A stretch of 64,000 bases of DNA from Peribacillus sp. Bi96 (GCF_918698115.1 NZ_CAKKLV010000002.1:248001-312000); one strand, 5' to 3'; numbered from the stretch's first letter, positions 36,521 to 47,232 are shown. Notes: generated from the sequence alone by a model not told the origin. Numbers and translations are program-made.

Positions 36521-37396
36521 TTATGTTTCCAGTATTAAGATCCTATTTTTCCTATAATCACCAGGTGTAGAACCTAAGTGTTTTTTAAATGTGTGATGAA
36601 AATGAGGCATACTTTGAAATCCGCTTCTTTCAGCAATAACCGAGATGTTTTCATCGGTATGCAGTAGGAGTTCTTTAGCCATAATAATTTTTTTTTGGAC
36701 GATATAATCGGAGACGTTTAATCCTATCATTTGCTTAAATACTCTACTAAAATGTGCAGTACTAACGTTTGCCTTATTAGCAAGTTCAACCAGACTCAAA
36801 CCATTCGTAAAGTTATTTTCAATATAAGATAAAATATCTTTCATCCATAAAGGTCCCCAATTAGGAGAAGCGAACTCGCATTTGTATGGAAAAACCATTC
36901 TGTTAAGGTAATGCAACACCATGTGAAGTTGTAATAAAATGGCATGTTTAAATCCAAACTCTGCATCAGTCGACTCTCTGTTCATATCTTCAAAATGAGA
37001 TTCTAACACTTTTTGTTGATTAAATTGCATGGAATACTTATAGTACTTTGCTTTTTGGCTTTTTTCAAAAAGTTGATGATAAGAGAAGGATTCTCCAAGA
37101 GAGTTATTGTGAATAAGTAAAGGATTAAAGAAAATAACCGTACAAGTAACAGGGTTATCCTTATCATGAATTGTGTGATGAATAGTATTCCCCGGGATAA
37201 TAATTAGATCTCCTTTTTTAATATTATGAAATACATTGTCTATGAAAAAGATGCCTTCTCCATCATAAACATATATAATTTCATACCGGTCATGAAAATG
37301 TGCAGGCAGTTCACTTTCGGTACTTTTGGTGTCTTGATAGACGAGGGAAAGAGGGAAAAGAGTATTGTTATCAAATTTTTTTTGCACTGGTTTCAA
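36521..37396 (-). CDS. AraC-family regulator with cupin domain
   Basis: 291 residues. The N-terminal cupin (about 20-110) has the metal/sugar-binding-like PAHFHDRYEIIYVYDGEG and IIPGNTIHH segments. The C-terminal AraC domain (about 188-286) has both helix-turn-helix units: SLVELANKANVSTAHFSRVFKQMIGLNVSDYI and ENISVIAERSGFQSMPHFHHTFKKHLGSTPGDYR. TTG 37396 follows AGGGGTGATT. It is divergent from the sugar-acid operon starting at 37914 and is the obvious candidate for its substrate-responsive activator. Confidence 0.88.
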   Translation of the reverse strand: MKPVQKKFDNNTLFPLSLVYQDTKSTESELPAHFHDRYEIIYVYDGEGIFFIDNVFHNIKKGDLIIIPGNTIHHTIHDKDNPVTCTVIFFNPLLIHNNSLGESFSYHQLFEKSQKAKYYKYSMQFNQQKVLESHFEDMNRESTDAEFGFKHAILLQLHMVLHYLNRMVFPYKCEFASPNWGPLWMKDILSYIENNFTNGLSLVELANKANVSTAHFSRVFKQMIGLNVSDYIVQKKIIMAKELLLHTDENISVIAERSGFQSMPHFHHTFKKHLGSTPGDYRKNRILILET

Positions 37397-37913
37397 TTAA
37401 ATCACCCCTATAGTTTTGTAGGTAACACTAATTTATCAAAAAACCGTATAAATACGACAAAATCCGGAATTTATGTTTAAAAAGTTGATGATACAATAAT
37501 TATAAGAAAAAAAATAAGTCTCATGTTGTTAAAGTTTCAGAGCCAAACAATGGTATTTATTAATAAAGATTACACTTTATTAATTGTAATGAAATTTGAA
37601 AGCATTATCCAAAACTTTTAACTAACATAAAGGAGGGGACAGAATTACTGGCAGATCCTACGAAAATTTTCATTAATGATTCTCTATCAGCTAAAGAAAG
37701 TATGTAGTTGAATTTTTTTGAATATAAAAGTCTGAAAATTAAAAATTATATAAAAATGAAACTTCTTAATCCTTCAGTTGTGATGCTTTTTTGGACGAAG
37801 GTACGTGGGAATTCTATCATTTTTCTTTCAAAAGAGCTTTTTTTTCAGTCAAATATTGGATGGAGACTGGATCATTTCTTACCAAAAAATTAGTAGTGGT
37901 GAGGTGTAAATAG
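37397..37913. other. Divergent regulatory region, with a possible vanished leader gene
   Basis: 517 bp between the AraC gene and the UxaA operon. At 37631-37637 there is a very strong ribosome binding site (AAAGGAGGGG) but only a 19-codon frame follows if CTG 37649 starts it (ADPTKIFINDSLSAKES, stop at about 37704). Frames at 37770-37890 also look protein-like but carry no start. This may be the residue of a deleted first gene of the operon or a leader peptide. I cannot assign a promoter. Confidence 0.4.
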
Positions 37914-38234
37914 ATGGGGGAATATTCTTTTAAAACGGGTGTTTCTTGTATTGTCATGGATTCCAAGGACAATGTAGTGACTTTACTTTGTGATATCAAA
38001 GCGGGGGAAAACCTTTCCTTTATTCTTAACGGAATTAAACATAACATAATCGTTCAGCAAGATGTGAAATTCTGTCACAAAGTTGCGATTCGTTCGCTTA
38101 AAAAAGGAGAGCGTATTATTAAGTATGGGGAATCAATTGGAGCAGCAACTGAGTGTATTGATGAAGGAGAACATGTACATGTTCATAATATTGAAGGCAT
38201 TCGAGGACGCGGAGATCAAAAAGCAGAGCAGTAG
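37914..38234 (+). CDS. UxaA-family dehydratase, small subunit (SAF domain)
   Basis: 106 residues, a single SAF domain like the N-terminus of altronate dehydratase or the alpha subunit of sulfolactate sulfo-lyase. Conserved features: NVVTLLCDIKAGENL, FCHKVAIRSLKKGERIIKYGESIGAATECIDEGEHVHVHNI. The His-containing GEHVHVHN end is the family signature. Together with the next gene it reconstitutes a full UxaA-type hydro-lyase. ATG 37914 follows GAGGTGTAAATAG. The substrate is unassigned; context favours an aldonate. Confidence 0.85.
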   Translation: MGEYSFKTGVSCIVMDSKDNVVTLLCDIKAGENLSFILNGIKHNIIVQQDVKFCHKVAIRSLKKGERIIKYGESIGAATECIDEGEHVHVHNIEGIRGRGDQKAEQ

Positions 38235-38245
38235 GAGGAATTATA

Positions 38246-39406
38246 ATGACAATAATTAAAGGTTATCGTAGAACAGACGGAAAGGTAGGTATTCGAAATC
38301 ATGTTTTATTATTACCTACTGTTGTTTGTGCAAATCAGGTAGTAAACAGAATACAGCAGCAAGTGCCGGGAGCAGTTGCGATTCCTCATCAACATGGTTG
38401 TAGTCAAGTAGGGGATGATAAAGAAAGAACACATCAAGTACTTGTAGGAATGGGGAAAAGCCCCAACGTCGGCGCTGTATTGATCGTAAGCCTTGGATGC
38501 GAAGTGATGAAAGCCGACCAAATTCGCGATGAAATAAGAGAGACTGGCAAACCCGTCATCTGGTTAGATATACAAAATGAAGGAGGCTCAGTTAAAACTA
38601 TTCAAAAAGGCATAGATTCAGCTCGTAAACTTGTTATGGATATCCAACAAATCTCTAAGGAAGACATTTCTTTGTCTGAAATCATTGTTGGGGTGAAATG
38701 CGGAGGATCAGACTCAACATCCGGATTATGTAGTAATCCTGCTTTAGGGAACGCCTCAGACTTAATCATCAGCGAAGGAGGAAGCATTGTCATGGGAGAA
38801 ACAACGGAAATTATTGGAGCAGAGCATATTGTAGCTGAAAAAGCCGTTTCCGAAGACATTAGTCACAAACTATATTCTTATGTTGAGAGGTTTGAAAAAG
38901 AAATCGAACGTATGGGTGTTGATATGCGTGGTGGCAATCCAAGTCCAGGAAATATCGAAGGTGGACTTTCAAGTATTGAAGAGAAATCGTTAGGGTGTAT
39001 TAGTAAAGCAGGAACTTCACCATTGCAAGGGGTAGTGGAATACGCGGAATCTATCCCAGGAAAAGGTTTTTACTTTATGGATTCACCTGGAAATGATATC
39101 GAGTGTGTTTCTGGCATGGCAGCCGCCGGGGTACAAGTTGTTTGCTTTACAACCGGCCGTGGGACTCCTACAGGAAACCCGATCGTCCCAGTCATTAAAA
39201 TTACCGGAAATGAGCTAACTGGAAAACGGATGAACGATAACATTGATATTGATATAAGTACTGTATTGCAAGGAATAGAAACGTTAGAACTGGCAGGAAA
39301 GCGGATTTTTGATGGGATTGTGGATATATCATCGGGAAGTTTAACAAAGTCAGAAATTCTCGGTCATCAGGAGTTTAGTATTAATCGAATCGGTATTAGC
39401 TTATAA
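38246..39406 (+). CDS. UxaA-family dehydratase, large subunit
   Basis: 386 residues. GYRRTDGKVGIRNHVLLLPTVVCAN at the N-terminus, HQHGCSQVGDD with Cys52, GVKCGGSDSTSGLCSNPALG (about 149-168), MDSPGNDIECVSGMAAAG and FTTGRGTPTGNPIVPVIKITGN are the altronate/galactarate dehydratase C-domain blocks with the iron-site residues. UxaA of enterics is one chain; here it is split, as in SuyAB sulfo-lyase. Followed by SDR and FAH genes, dehydration of a sugar acid to a 2-keto-3-deoxy acid is the likely reaction. ATG 38246 follows GTAGGAGGAATTATA, 11 bp after the small subunit. Confidence 0.85.
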   Translation: MTIIKGYRRTDGKVGIRNHVLLLPTVVCANQVVNRIQQQVPGAVAIPHQHGCSQVGDDKERTHQVLVGMGKSPNVGAVLIVSLGCEVMKADQIRDEIRETGKPVIWLDIQNEGGSVKTIQKGIDSARKLVMDIQQISKEDISLSEIIVGVKCGGSDSTSGLCSNPALGNASDLIISEGGSIVMGETTEIIGAEHIVAEKAVSEDISHKLYSYVERFEKEIERMGVDMRGGNPSPGNIEGGLSSIEEKSLGCISKAGTSPLQGVVEYAESIPGKGFYFMDSPGNDIECVSGMAAAGVQVVCFTTGRGTPTGNPIVPVIKITGNELTGKRMNDNIDIDISTVLQGIETLELAGKRIFDGIVDISSGSLTKSEILGHQEFSINRIGISL

Positions 39407-39441
39407 GAAGCAAATTTAGTGAAACGAAAGGTGTGAGTGTG

Positions 39442-40215
39442 ATGAGATTACAGGGGAAAATAGTTTTAATCACTGGCTCGGGTTCTGGCATTGGAAAAAG
39501 TACGGCGCTGCTTTTTGCAAAAGAAGGGGCCACTATCATCGTGAATGATATTGATGGAAATAAAGGGAACCAAGCAGTAGAGGAAATTACTTCATTAGGC
39601 GGGGAAGCCACCTTTATTCAAGCTGACGTAACGGATACCGATTCTGTTAAAAAAATGGTCCAACAGGTCGTTGAAAAATATTCTAGAATTGATGTTCTTT
39701 TCAATAATGCTGGCATTAGCGGTATAGGCGAACTGCATGAAATTGAACCCGACGACTGGGATAGGGTAATGAGTGTAAATATTAAAGGAGTTTATTTGCC
39801 AAGTAAATATGTCTTGCCCCACATGATGGAGAGAAAAAATGGATCCATTATCAATATGTCATCATGTGTTGCCGAAATTGGCTTGGCGCGAAGAGCCTCT
39901 TATGCTACTACAAAAGGAGCCATTTTGGCACTTACAAAATCAATGCAGGTTGATTACGCTCCTTACAAAATTCGTGTTAATGCGCTGTTGCCGGGAACGA
40001 TTTTAACACCATTTGTGGAAAAATATTTAAAAACCTCTTACGATAATCCGGAAGAAGCGATGGAACATATAAAAACTCGCCAATTAAGCGGCGATGTCGG
40101 AAAACCGGAAGATGTTGCAAAAGCGGCTTTATTTTTAGCGTCTGATGAATCAAAGTTTATGATGGGCTCCCCGCTTTATATTGACGGTGGCGTCGTCTTC
40201 GGAAAAAATGCATGA
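39442..40215 (+). CDS. SDR-family dehydrogenase
   Basis: 257 residues, classical SDR. TGSGSGIGKS at 11-20 binds NAD(P), NNAG at 88-91, catalytic Ser141, Tyr154 and Lys158 in SSC...YATTK. The Asp in VNDIDGN (about 36) after the second strand favours NAD. In non-phosphorylative fucose- and rhamnose-type pathways an SDR oxidises a 2-keto-3-deoxy-aldonate at C4 before FAH-type cleavage, which is the arrangement here. ATG 39442 is preferred; GTG 39433 is in frame and possible. Confidence 0.85.
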   Translation: MRLQGKIVLITGSGSGIGKSTALLFAKEGATIIVNDIDGNKGNQAVEEITSLGGEATFIQADVTDTDSVKKMVQQVVEKYSRIDVLFNNAGISGIGELHEIEPDDWDRVMSVNIKGVYLPSKYVLPHMMERKNGSIINMSSCVAEIGLARRASYATTKGAILALTKSMQVDYAPYKIRVNALLPGTILTPFVEKYLKTSYDNPEEAMEHIKTRQLSGDVGKPEDVAKAALFLASDESKFMMGSPLYIDGGVVFGKNA

Positions 40216-40263
40216 GAGAAAAAAGATATGAAATAGTTTGAAAGGTTATGAGGAGGAGTTATT

Positions 40264-41184
40264 TTGAAATTATTAACTTTCAAGAAAAATGGTAAACAAT
40301 CTCTTGGGGTGAAAGTGGATAATGGTATTGTTGATATAGTATCTGCATTATCCGTTATTGGTGGGGAAAACGTACCGACGAATATCATGGAAGTGATCGA
40401 AGGTGGACAAACAGCAGTAGCAGCATTAGAAAGATATGTAAATCGCCATGATTTATATAGTGGTAATACCTATGTTTTGGATGAAAAGGATATAAAGTGG
40501 GAACCTTGTGTGACTCAGCCAAATAAAATCATTTGTGTTGGGCTTAATTACCGTAAACATGCAGATGAAACAAATGCACCTTATCCGGAAGTTCCGATTC
40601 TTTTTAACAAGTTTAATAATACACTAACAGGCCATCAATGTGATATTGCCCTCCCTAAAATGACAGAAAAGGTAGACTATGAGGTAGAACTAGGTGTTGT
40701 AGTTGGAAAGAAAGCAAAATACGTTTCACAAGAAAATGCTCTCGATTATGTGTTTGGGTATTGTCCGGTAAATGATTTGTCCGCTAGGGATTTACAGCTT
40801 AAGACACCACAATGGCTGCTTGGAAAAACATGTGATGATTTCAGCCCAATGGGTCCATATTTGGTAACGGCTGACGAAGTGGGAAATCCCCAGAATTTAA
40901 ATATAAAAACAATCGTAAACGGAGAAGTGCGTCAGAACTCTAATACGTCGGACATGATTTTTTCTGTTGCCCATATTGTGAGTTATATTTCCAATCATAT
41001 GACGTTAGTTCCGGGTGATATCATTCTAACAGGAACGCCGGAGGGAGTTATTTTAGGTTATCCGGAAGAAAAACAGATTTATTTAAAGCCTGGCGATGTC
41101 GTTTCCGTTGAAATTGAAAAGCTGGGAGTATTAACAAATACATTTATTCAAGAAAAGGATTCTATAATAAAAAATAGAACATAA
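40264..41184 (+). CDS. Fumarylacetoacetate hydrolase (FAH) family protein
   Basis: 306 residues. IICVGLNYRKHADETNAPYPEVPILFNKF (89-117) opens the FAH domain; metal ligands are Glu140 and Glu142 in DYEVELGVV and Asp171 in VNDLSARDLQ. Lys and GKTCDDFSPMGPYLV complete the active site. The N-terminal 70 residues form the small beta domain usual in long members such as 2,4-diketo-3-deoxy-fuconate hydrolase. Predicted to cleave a 2,4-diketo acid hydrolytically, giving pyruvate plus a hydroxy acid. TTG 40264 follows AGGAGGAG. Confidence 0.87.
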   Translation: MKLLTFKKNGKQSLGVKVDNGIVDIVSALSVIGGENVPTNIMEVIEGGQTAVAALERYVNRHDLYSGNTYVLDEKDIKWEPCVTQPNKIICVGLNYRKHADETNAPYPEVPILFNKFNNTLTGHQCDIALPKMTEKVDYEVELGVVVGKKAKYVSQENALDYVFGYCPVNDLSARDLQLKTPQWLLGKTCDDFSPMGPYLVTADEVGNPQNLNIKTIVNGEVRQNSNTSDMIFSVAHIVSYISNHMTLVPGDIILTGTPEGVILGYPEEKQIYLKPGDVVSVEIEKLGVLTNTFIQEKDSIIKNRT

Positions 41185-41322
41185 ATTTCCTGCTAGCTTG
41201 ATAATTAGGATGCGACATCAAATAGTTCACTAATTAATTCCTTTTGATTTCGGGCAGGCTTCATTCTTTGGTGAACCTGCTCGTTGTTAGTAAATGCACT
41301 GCTTACTTTAAGGGGGAAGAAT

Positions 41323-42597
41323 ATGTTTTCAAAGGGTAGAACTTCTATTATGATTTTGCTTTTCTTAGCTGGTGTTATTAATTATTTGGACAGATCGGCA
41401 CTATCGATTGCAGCGCCTTTTATTCAAGATGATTTAAATTTAACACCTACTCAAATGGGCATAGTCTTTAGCAGTTTTTCTGTTGGGTATGCTGTGTTCA
41501 ATTTTCTTGGAGGAATGGCATCGGATCGTTATGGAGCGAAACTAACGCTATTTGTTGCCATGATTATTTGGTCAATATTTAGTGGTGCAATTGCTCTGAC
41601 ATTTGGACTTGTCAGTTTAATTATTATTCGTGTTTTTTTTGGAATGGGAGAAGGACCATTATCTGCAACAATAAATAAAATGATTAATAATTGGTTTCCA
41701 GCTGACAAACGAGCAGGTGCTATCGGTTTAGCAAATAGCGGTACTCCTTTAGGGGGAGCGATTGCAGGACCTATTGTTGGTATAATAGCACTTAGTTTTG
41801 GTTGGAGAATCTCTTTTATAATAATCATGCTACTGGGCTTTGCATGGGCTATAGCTTGGTGGTTATTTAGTAAAGAAAGACCTGCAGTTAACAATGAAAC
41901 TATTCCAAGCAATCAACAACATGTTAATAAAGTTTCCTCAAATAAAAAAATTCCATTAAGTTTTTATTTAAAACAAAAAACAGTTTTATTTACATCCTTT
42001 GCTTATTTTGCATATTCATATATTCTATTTTTCTTTTTAACTTGGTTTCCTAGTTATTTAATAGATACTCATGGATTAAATGTCAAAGAAATGAGTGTTG
42101 TTACAGTCATCCCGTGGATATTGGGTTTTATTGGATTAGCTTCCGGTGGATTTTTATCCGATTTTGTATACAAAAAGTTCGCTGGAAAAGGAATATTATT
42201 TTCTCGTAAGGTTGTGTTAGTTACATGTTTGTTTATTTCTGCAGTGTGTATTGGACTTGCAGGAATTGTAACAACAACTATAGGAGCTGTAAGTTTAGTG
42301 GCTTCATCTGTATTATTCTTGTATTTAACGGGATCTATTTACTGGGCGATAGTTCAGGATGTTGTAGATCAACAAAATGTTGGCTCAGTTGGAGGTTTTA
42401 TGCACTTCTTAGCAAATACGGCTGGAATACTTGGACCAACTGTAACAGGATACCTTGTTCAGGTATCTGGGACATATACAGCAGCATTTCTATTAGCGGG
42501 TAGTTTAGCCATATTCGCATCATTGGCGGTAATATGGTATGTAAAACCAATTAATTTGGAAGTGTTAAAAATAAACAATCAAATGGACTTAAGGTAA
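41323..42597 (+). CDS. MFS transporter, anion:cation symporter type (sugar-acid permease)
   Basis: 424 residues, 12 predicted membrane helices. LAGVINYLDRSALSIAAPFIQDDLNLTP (about 13-40) is the helix 1 signature of the ACS subfamily, which carries glucarate, galactonate and hexuronates; GGMASDRYGAKL and GMGEGPLSATINKMINNWFP follow it. A charged loop lies near 190-215. As the last gene of the operon it presumably imports the substrate. ATG 41323 follows AAGGGGGAAGAAT; TTG 41284 lacks such a site. Confidence 0.88.
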   Translation: MFSKGRTSIMILLFLAGVINYLDRSALSIAAPFIQDDLNLTPTQMGIVFSSFSVGYAVFNFLGGMASDRYGAKLTLFVAMIIWSIFSGAIALTFGLVSLIIIRVFFGMGEGPLSATINKMINNWFPADKRAGAIGLANSGTPLGGAIAGPIVGIIALSFGWRISFIIIMLLGFAWAIAWWLFSKERPAVNNETIPSNQQHVNKVSSNKKIPLSFYLKQKTVLFTSFAYFAYSYILFFFLTWFPSYLIDTHGLNVKEMSVVTVIPWILGFIGLASGGFLSDFVYKKFAGKGILFSRKVVLVTCLFISAVCIGLAGIVTTTIGAVSLVASSVLFLYLTGSIYWAIVQDVVDQQNVGSVGGFMHFLANTAGILGPTVTGYLVQVSGTYTAAFLLAGSLAIFASLAVIWYVKPINLEVLKINNQMDLR

Positions 42598-43098
42598 ATC
42601 AAATAAACTCCAAGGATTATACGGTCAGGTCGATACAAGATGTAAAGGTTAGCGAGGTATGGCAGTAATAAATTAAAGCAGTAAAGAAACAGACTGATAT
42701 AGTAACCGATTAGTCCATCAGGCAGTGTGATAGCTTCAAAAATTCATTAAATAGCACATGTTATGATAATAGATTAATATTTTAAAAATAACCTCGTCAG
42801 AATATATAAGAAACACCATAATATGGCAGTTAAGTATCAACCACATTCTTTAGTATGCAATATGTAATATACTATACAAAAAGGAATTCCAAATGGTAAA
42901 AAATAGATTTATAAAAGGGAATTCCATAGTTTTGTTGAACTTGAATATTATGGTCCATTTTTATCAGTTTGAAAACTCATTTATCGTAACCGCTTACATT
43001 AATATTTCAATTATCTTTGTTTTTGAGAATGGTTGTGGAATATAAGATATTTCACATTGATGCACCAACCAAAATCATTTGCTAATGGAGGTTAACTT
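42598..43098. other. Gene-free region with a possible cre site
   Basis: 500 bp. CGTAACCGCTTACA at 42985-42998 matches the CcpA cre consensus with one mismatch, about 100 bp before the acyl-CoA dehydrogenase start. Two GGAATTCC palindromes stand about 30 bp apart near 42882-42926. There is no obvious terminator for the sugar-acid operon. Confidence 0.4.
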
Positions 43099-44274
43099 AT
43101 GTTTAACACGGTGGCGGTCACTAACGATAAACCACGTTCCTTCTTCAAGAAGGAACACTTATTATTTCAACAGTCATTTCGTGAATTTCTTGAAAAGGAA
43201 GCTATCCCCTATTATGATCAATGGGAAAAAGATGGGGAAGTACCACGTTTACTTTGGAAAGGAATCGGAGAAAATGGATTTTTATGTCCATGGCTTGATG
43301 TGGAATTCGGTGGATTCGGAGCGGATTTTGGCTATTCAGTTGTACTGTCAGAGGAATTGGAAAGGATCGGATCTGGCTTAGCAGGGATATCCATTCATTC
43401 TGATGTTGTGGCCCCTTATATTGCTTCATTCGGAACAATAGATCAAAAACATAGGTATTTACCTAAATTCAGTACTGGAGAAATGATTTCTGCCTTTGCT
43501 CTGTCAGAGCCAGGAACGGGTCCCGAATTAGCAAATATTCAGACCACAGCCGTCAAGAAAGATGGGTATTATCGAATCAATGGAGCCAAAACATTCATCA
43601 CAAACGGGTTAAGGGCCGACTTGATGATTGTAGCCTGCAAAACCGATGTTGACGCTGTTTCTTCTCTTGACGGAATCAGTTTGCTGCTGGTAGATAAAGA
43701 TACTCCGGGCTTAACACGTGGAAGAAAACTAGAAAAAGATGGAGGGAATGGCTCGGAAACAGCTGACCTTTTTTTTGATGATGTTGCAGTACCTGTAGGC
43801 AACCTCCTTGGGGAGGAAGGGAAAGGTCTCTCTTATATCATGCAAAACCTGCAGCAGGAAAGACTTTTGTGTGCAATAGGATCTTTAGTGGCTGCAAAAG
43901 ACATGTTTCGCTTGACGAAGGGATATGTAAAAGAGCGTAAAACTTTTAATAAGAATATTAGTCAATGTCAAAAAACACGGTTTACCATTGCTGAAATAGC
44001 GACCGATATTCAATTGGGCAGTACTTTTGTCGATGATTTAGTCTGTAAACATATGAATGGGGAGAATATCATTACCGAGGTTTCGATGGCAAAATATTGG
44101 ATTACGGAAATGTCTAAGCGAATCTCTGTAAGATGCATGCAGTTACATGATGGGTACGGACATAAGGGTGACGAAAAAATTATCAGGCGTCATCGAGACA
44201 TTACTGTGCCATCCTTCCATACTGGGTCAGATGCAACTGTGAAAACCCTCATTGCCAATCATAACGGGTTTTGA
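43099..44274 (+). CDS. Acyl-CoA dehydrogenase family protein (IVD/LCAD-type active site)
   Basis: 391 residues, full-length FAD enzyme: N-terminal helical domain (1-125), beta domain with FALSEPGTGPELANIQTTA (133-151) and NGAKTFITNG (161-170), and C-terminal helical domain. The catalytic Glu of short/medium-chain enzymes is replaced: the GTSEI position reads GSDAT (376-380, Ala379). A Glu stands instead in helix G, Glu254 in LQQERLLC, exactly where isovaleryl- and long-chain enzymes have theirs. So it is probably active. It is monocistronic; no thiolase or enoyl-CoA genes are adjacent. ATG 43099 follows TGGAGGTTAACTT. Confidence 0.87.
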   Translation: MFNTVAVTNDKPRSFFKKEHLLFQQSFREFLEKEAIPYYDQWEKDGEVPRLLWKGIGENGFLCPWLDVEFGGFGADFGYSVVLSEELERIGSGLAGISIHSDVVAPYIASFGTIDQKHRYLPKFSTGEMISAFALSEPGTGPELANIQTTAVKKDGYYRINGAKTFITNGLRADLMIVACKTDVDAVSSLDGISLLLVDKDTPGLTRGRKLEKDGGNGSETADLFFDDVAVPVGNLLGEEGKGLSYIMQNLQQERLLCAIGSLVAAKDMFRLTKGYVKERKTFNKNISQCQKTRFTIAEIATDIQLGSTFVDDLVCKHMNGENIITEVSMAKYWITEMSKRISVRCMQLHDGYGHKGDEKIIRRHRDITVPSFHTGSDATVKTLIANHNGF

Positions 44275-44299
44275 GGCATGATCCTAACGTAAATCTACT

Positions 44300-44332
44300 G
44301 ACTGCCTTTTTTAAAAAAAGGTGGTTTTTTTA
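44300..44332 (+). terminator. Terminator of the acyl-CoA dehydrogenase gene
   Basis: ACTGCCTTTTTT / AAAAAAGGTGGT stem followed by TTTTTTTATT. Confidence 0.7.
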
Positions 44333-44362
44333 TTCCATTTTTTCAATATAAATACAAAGAAC

Positions 44363-44377
44363 TAGTGTTTTACACTA
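44363..44377 (+). promoter_or_regulatory. Dyad upstream of the opuC-like operon
   Basis: Perfect inverted repeat TAGTGT-TTT-ACACTA, about 105 bp before the first start codon. It could be the operator for a GbsR/OpcR-type repressor known to control compatible-solute transporters, but no such gene lies nearby. Confidence 0.4.
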
Positions 44378-44482
44378 TAAATGTTTAAGGAACTTATCGT
44401 CTGGGTATAACAGACTGTGCGTAAAAAAAGGAAATGTTTTTGTAAAATTTGTAATTGTTTATGAATGATGGAGGTGCTTGTT

Positions 44483-45637
44483 ATGTTAAAAATTGAAAAA
44501 GTATCGAAAAACTATAAGGGAGGAAAGAAGGCTGTAAAGAATATTTCATTGGACATAAAAAAAGGGGAGTTCATTTGCTTCATTGGTCCAAGTGGCTGCG
44601 GTAAAACGACAACCATGAAAATGATTAACCGTCTAATTGAACCATCAGAAGGACAGATCCTGATAAATGGGGAAAATATAATGGATAAAGATCCGGTTCA
44701 GTTAAGAAGGGAAATTGGGTACGTTATTCAGCAAATCGGACTTTTCCCACACATGACGATTCTGGAAAATATCACTCTCGTTCCAAAACTTCTTAAATGG
44801 GAGGAAAAACGAAAAAAAGACCGGGCTCTTGAATTGCTTCAGCTTGTCGATATGGGTCCTGAATATTTAGATAGGTATCCACACGAATTGAGCGGAGGCC
44901 AGCAGCAAAGAATTGGGGTCCTCAGAGCTCTTGCTTCCAATCCGCCACTTATTTTAATGGATGAGCCATTTGGTGCACTTGATCCGATTACTCGTGATGC
45001 CCTTCAGGAGGAATTCAAAAATCTCCAGCGTACACTTAACAAAACCATCGTTTTTGTTACTCATGACATGGATGAAGCGATTAAGTTAGCGGATCGGATC
45101 GTCATATTGAAGGCTGGGGAAATCGTTCAAGTGGGGACACCGGATGAAATTCTCAGAAACCCAGTGAATGAATTCGTCGAAGAATTCATCGGTAAAGATC
45201 GATTGCTTCAAACAAGACCGCATGTTGAGTTGGTGGAACAAATCATGAGTCGTAATCCGATTTCCATTACAGAGGAAAAGTCCCTTACCGATGCCATCAA
45301 GATTATGCGCGAGAAAAGGGTGGATTCCTTGCTTGTGGTCGATGAGCAAAATGCCTTAAAGGGGTATGTAGATGTAGAAACTATCAGTGAATACCGTAAA
45401 AAAGCTAAATTCATTAGTGAAATGATCAATACAGAAGTTTATTCAGTGAATCAAGACTCTTTAATCCGTGATTCCGTTCAGAAGATACTGAAGCGGGGAT
45501 TCAAATACGTGCCGGTAGTTGACCACAATAAACAATTGGTCGGAATTGTAACGAGAGCAACATTGGTCGACATCGTATATGACAGTATATGGGGAGAGGA
45601 AGAAAATCAAATGGCTGAAATGGCTGAAATGTTCTAG
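44483..45637 (+). CDS. opuCA: Glycine betaine/carnitine/choline ABC transporter, ATP-binding protein
   Basis: 384 residues. ABC domain (1-240): Walker A GPSGCGKTT, LSGGQQQR signature, Walker B LILMDEPFGALDP, switch His in FVTHDMDEA. Two CBS domains follow (about 255-375: VEQIMSRNPISITEEKSLTDAI and FISEMINTEVYSVNQDSLIRD), the mark of OpuCA/OpuBA, where they regulate uptake by osmotic or nucleotide signals. ATG 44483 follows ATGGAGGTG. Chosen name reflects gene order ATPase-permease-lipoprotein-permease; the opuB and opuC operons are close paralogues. Confidence 0.9.
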   Translation: MLKIEKVSKNYKGGKKAVKNISLDIKKGEFICFIGPSGCGKTTTMKMINRLIEPSEGQILINGENIMDKDPVQLRREIGYVIQQIGLFPHMTILENITLVPKLLKWEEKRKKDRALELLQLVDMGPEYLDRYPHELSGGQQQRIGVLRALASNPPLILMDEPFGALDPITRDALQEEFKNLQRTLNKTIVFVTHDMDEAIKLADRIVILKAGEIVQVGTPDEILRNPVNEFVEEFIGKDRLLQTRPHVELVEQIMSRNPISITEEKSLTDAIKIMREKRVDSLLVVDEQNALKGYVDVETISEYRKKAKFISEMINTEVYSVNQDSLIRDSVQKILKRGFKYVPVVDHNKQLVGIVTRATLVDIVYDSIWGEEENQMAEMAEMF

Positions 45638-45649
45638 GAGGTGTAGAAG

Positions 45650-47232
<1,583 letters not shown>

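Noticed and set aside
37914..39406. Sulfolactate sulfo-lyase (SuyAB) identity for the split UxaA pair
   Set aside because: The two-subunit layout fits SuyAB, but the FAH hydrolase, the SDR and an ACS-type sugar-acid permease fit an aldonate pathway better; kept only as an alternative.
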